Below, one piece after another: positions 62,031 through 64,000 of a stretch of 64,000 nt of DNA. The stretch is from assembly GCA_963710315.1 (NCBI GenBank), contig CAVPZW010000009.1, positions 372,001 through 436,000 of the forward strand, given 5' to 3'. The position numbers were made by a program, and so were the translations under genes. How positions within the stretch are numbered: the stretch's first letter is position 1; every line of letters begins with the position of its first letter. This DNA comes from Palsa-360 sp963710315 (GTDB lineage Bacteria > Acidobacteriota > Terriglobia > Acidiferrales > UBA7541). Below the pieces are notes generated by a model. It had not been told where the DNA came from and searched no databases. It was given only the letters and a program-made list of their open reading frames with translations.

Positions 62031-62813
62031 TTAAGCGGTCTGCGACTTGGTCTCCGCGGCCTCTTTGATAATCCGCCCGACGACGACTCCACCTTCGTAC
62101 TCAGGAATCACCACATAATCCGCGCCCGCGTTGCGCATCGCTTGCGCATATCTCTCATGACCCGCTCTGGTGATCACGTACAAGTTGGCGTTTAGCGACT
62201 TGGCCGTGATCGTGATGTAGAGATTGTCGGCGTCATTGTCGATCAACGCGCAAATTCCCCGTGCACGCTTGATCCCCGCGGCTTCGAGAACGCTGTGACG
62301 CTTGGCGTCGCCTTGGATCACGAGCATTCCTTCATTCAGCAATTGGCGGTAGAGGCCGTCGCTGGACTCGATGACCACGAATGGAATATTGGCGTTGCGG
62401 AGCTGCTCGACCACCGTGCGGCCCACCTGTCCATAGCCGCACAGGATAAAGTGGCCGCGCGCGTTTTGAATTGCGAGATCCGTCATCATCGTCCTCCACG
62501 CCGTTCTGCCCTCCGGATGAAAGAGGGAGACCAGCACGCGCTCGGCGATCCAGACTTGAAACGCGAAAAGCCCGGCATAGACCGCGATGCTGTAGATCTT
62601 CGTCGCGTCGCGAATTCGATCGGGCGGCAAGGCATAGGGATGGATGGTCCAGAACAACGCGTCCACCCAGCGCACCCCCTCGAGCCCAGCGTAGCCCGCC
62701 ATGCAAATCATCAGGAAACCGGCGAGCGCGAGGACCGGCAGGGCCAGCCGCCTTCCCATCAGTTTCGTTACATTGCGAATCGAAAGCGCGGTCGGCATAG
62801 GTTCCCGTTGCAT
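62031..62813 (-). CDS. RCK/TrkA-N domain membrane protein without a canonical K+ filter
   Basis: About 260 residues. Two or three TM helices (LALPVLALAGFLMICMAGYAGLEG; KIYSIAVYAGLFAFQVWIAERV) flank a pore-loop-like segment, DALFWTIHPYALPPDRI. Here the usual TVGYGD selectivity filter is missing. A full RCK/TrkA-N domain follows (FILCGYGQVGRTVVEQLRNANIPFVVIE, VIQGDAKRHSVLEAAGIKRARGICALIDND, ADYVVIPEYEGG). It was probably derived from a two-TM K+ channel. Ion conduction is doubtful; it may act as a NAD(H)- or ligand-sensing membrane protein. The start could also be at 62798. Confidence 0.8.
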   Translation of the reverse strand: MQREPMPTALSIRNVTKLMGRRLALPVLALAGFLMICMAGYAGLEGVRWVDALFWTIHPYALPPDRIRDATKIYSIAVYAGLFAFQVWIAERVLVSLFHPEGRTAWRTMMTDLAIQNARGHFILCGYGQVGRTVVEQLRNANIPFVVIESSDGLYRQLLNEGMLVIQGDAKRHSVLEAAGIKRARGICALIDNDADNLYITITAKSLNANLYVITRAGHERYAQAMRNAGADYVVIPEYEGGVVVGRIIKEAAETKSQTA

Positions 62814-62883
62814 TGCCAAATCAGGCGCCGGGTTGGCGAACTCGTCGGATAATTAAGCAAGAATTTGAGTTTTGATTTCCCGG

Positions 62884-63132
62884 CTACTCTTCGTTGAAAT
62901 AATTGCGCTTGCGGTACGCCATGACGGTCAGCGCGGTGCAGATAAGAATCGGAGGAGCCACCAGAATAAGGATGCCGCTGCGCAACGCCTGAATCAGCCG
63001 CTCGCCGGCGCCGGCGGCTTGGGTGTAACACAGCGCACAATTCTGCGCGAAGGTTGAGGCGGGAATCCCAAGGGCCGCGACGAGGGCGGCCAACCGAAGC
63101 AAGCGAATTTCAAAACTGGTTTTGCGGTTCAT
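62884..63132 (-). CDS. Small membrane protein downstream of cytochrome oxidase genes
   Basis: 82 residues with ATG at 63132. A signal peptide (LLRLAALVAALGIPASTFAQ) is followed by NCALCYTQAAG with a CxxC pair, and a TM helix (GILILVAPPILICTALTVMAYRK). I do not know a named family. The location directly after oxidase subunit genes suggests an accessory or assembly role. Confidence 0.65.
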   Translation of the reverse strand: MNRKTSFEIRLLRLAALVAALGIPASTFAQNCALCYTQAAGAGERLIQALRSGILILVAPPILICTALTVMAYRKRNYFNEE

Positions 63133-63226
63133 TTCCAGAGTCCTCTCGCGAGTATCCGCCTTGCAAGGCCATTCGTCAAATGGGGCAATCGCCATGGCGC
63201 AACATTCTCTTCTCCAGACTCCCGGG

Positions 63227-63538
63227 CTAGTGCGTAAAAGGACGCATGTGCAGCAGTCGGAAGCTGTCCGACCAGATCATGTTCATCAGCAGCAGCACGA
63301 AAATCACGGCCGGAATCAACGTCAAAACGAGGCTGCGGCGTTCCTCTCCCAGGTGCATGAAGTACCGGAGGGCTAAGGCTCCGCCGCAAAAAGCGAGCGC
63401 GAGCAAGATGGCCAGCAGCGATCTGGTCGAAAAATGCTGATACGCCAAGAAGACTTCCAGAACCGCGATTGCCAGCAATGCAAAGTAAACCGGCAGATAC
63501 TTTGCGAGTACGTTTCCTGATTGTTGTGAAGCCGTCAT
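63227..63538 (-). CDS. Cytochrome c oxidase subunit IV (prokaryotic type)
   Basis: The 103-residue protein has three TM helices (YLPVYFALLAIAVLEVFLAYQ, SLLAILLALAFCGGALALRYF, LVLTLIPAVIFVLLLMNMIW) and the family-typical MHLGEERRS between helices 2 and 3. It lies 28 bp after the subunit III gene. In heme-copper oxidases this small subunit assists assembly or stability of the complex in the inner membrane. Confidence 0.85.
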   Translation of the reverse strand: MTASQQSGNVLAKYLPVYFALLAIAVLEVFLAYQHFSTRSLLAILLALAFCGGALALRYFMHLGEERRSLVLTLIPAVIFVLLLMNMIWSDSFRLLHMRPFTH

Positions 63539-63566
63539 CGTTTATCTCCTCAATATCCCGCTGGCG

Positions 63567-64000
63567 CTAGCGCGAGAGATTCAGTAGGTAGACCAGGGGC
63601 ACGACAAACATCCATACCAAATCGACGAAGTGCCAGTAGATTCCCACCGTTTCGACGTGACCGGCTGTAAGCCGTCCGCGCGCGAACCCGCGCGAAATCA
63701 CCACAATAGCCACAACACCTCCGGTGACATGCAACAAATGAAGTCCCGTAATGCTGAAGAACGTGGCGCCAAAAAGCGGCGCGCCCCAGGGATTGTGAAA
63801 CATGCGCACGCCTTCATCAATCAGGCCGAACCATTCGCGGATGTGCAGCCCGGCGAAAATAACGCCAAGCAAAATCGTGGACCACAAAAAACGCCCCGCC
63901 TTGGCCTTGTCGCCGGCCTTCGCCGCGTCCACCGCGCCAAGCATGGTCAAGCTGCTGGTAATGAGGACAGCGGTCATAATCAGGACATTCACAATGCTGG
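63567..64000 (-). CDS. Cytochrome c oxidase subunit III (5' truncated by window edge)
   Basis: The frame remains open to the window end, so the N-terminus is missing. The visible part has subunit III features: IMTAVLITSSLTMLGAVDAAKAGDKAKAGRFLW, ATFFSITGLHLLHVTGGVVAIVVI and GHVETVGIYWHFVDLVWMFVVPLVYL, including the conserved HxxxG and WHFVD motifs. It is part of an aa3/caa3-type terminal oxidase operon running in from beyond the window, so the organism can respire oxygen. Confidence 0.92.
   Translation of the reverse strand, partial: SIVNVLIMTAVLITSSLTMLGAVDAAKAGDKAKAGRFLWSTILLGVIFAGLHIREWFGLIDEGVRMFHNPWGAPLFGATFFSITGLHLLHVTGGVVAIVVISRGFARGRLTAGHVETVGIYWHFVDLVWMFVVPLVYLLNLSR

Overview
The window looks like part of an Acidobacteriota chromosome or metagenome-assembled contig. 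This is inferred from gene content, not from a marker gene. The indicators are a 1,406-residue Oar-type TonB-dependent receptor with a carboxypeptidase-regulatory N-domain, three exported beta-propeller proteins that combine that same domain with a CxxCH haem motif, a DUF4159 protein, fold-back intergenic repeats, and moderately high G+C. No rRNA, tRNA or CRISPR array was seen.

Layout. 1-6.7 kb: exported redox and surface proteins (cytochrome c, propeller proteins, PagL-like protein, PHP hydrolase). 6.7-15.4 kb: housekeeping and accessory genes (cysteine-dioxygenase-like, glycogen debranching enzyme, Na+/H+ antiporter, GYD, YbaK, exported rubrerythrin, methyltransferase) with decayed IS5-like and IS1380-like transposases. 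15.7-19.9 kb: the TonB receptor. 20.7-45.4 kb: a roughly 25 kb aromatic-compound island. 45.6-56.6 kb: a third propeller-cytochrome, the F420-precursor (FO) synthase genes cofH and cofG, and five paralogous membrane-anchored proteins that resemble deazaflavin-dependent reductases. 56.9-60.2 kb: a cytochrome-DUF4159 fusion with a Tat-exported ThDP enzyme. 60.6-62.0 kb: a broken tyrosine recombinase. 62-64 kb: an RCK protein and the end of a cytochrome oxidase operon.

The island reads as an anaerobic funnel for methoxylated or hydroxylated benzoates. A THF-dependent O-demethylase (LigM-like) and MetF would remove and process methyl groups. An aryl-CoA ligase, fused to a crotonase domain, would activate the acid. 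4-hydroxybenzoyl-CoA reductase (HcrCAB) would remove the para-hydroxyl. A class I ATP-dependent benzoyl-CoA reductase (BcrCBAD/BzdNOPQ-like) would dearomatise the ring. BadH-like SDRs, acyl-CoA dehydrogenase, crotonases, a PaaH-like dehydrogenase and a thioesterase would carry out later steps. Classical 6-oxocyclohexene hydrolase (Oah) and Had genes are not seen here. The island also carries an Fe-S repair protein (Ric) and an Rrf2 regulator.

Three sets of shared promoter motifs tie the island together. GTGA-N6-TCAC (CRP/FNR-type) sites lie upstream of the ligase and between hcr and the PaaH-like gene, twice as pairs exactly 22 bp apart. A palindrome is shared by the ric and bcr promoters. 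A third palindrome is shared by metF, the O-demethylase gene and a MarR gene. The second main point of interest is the co-location of FO synthase with five paralogous putative F420-dependent membrane proteins.
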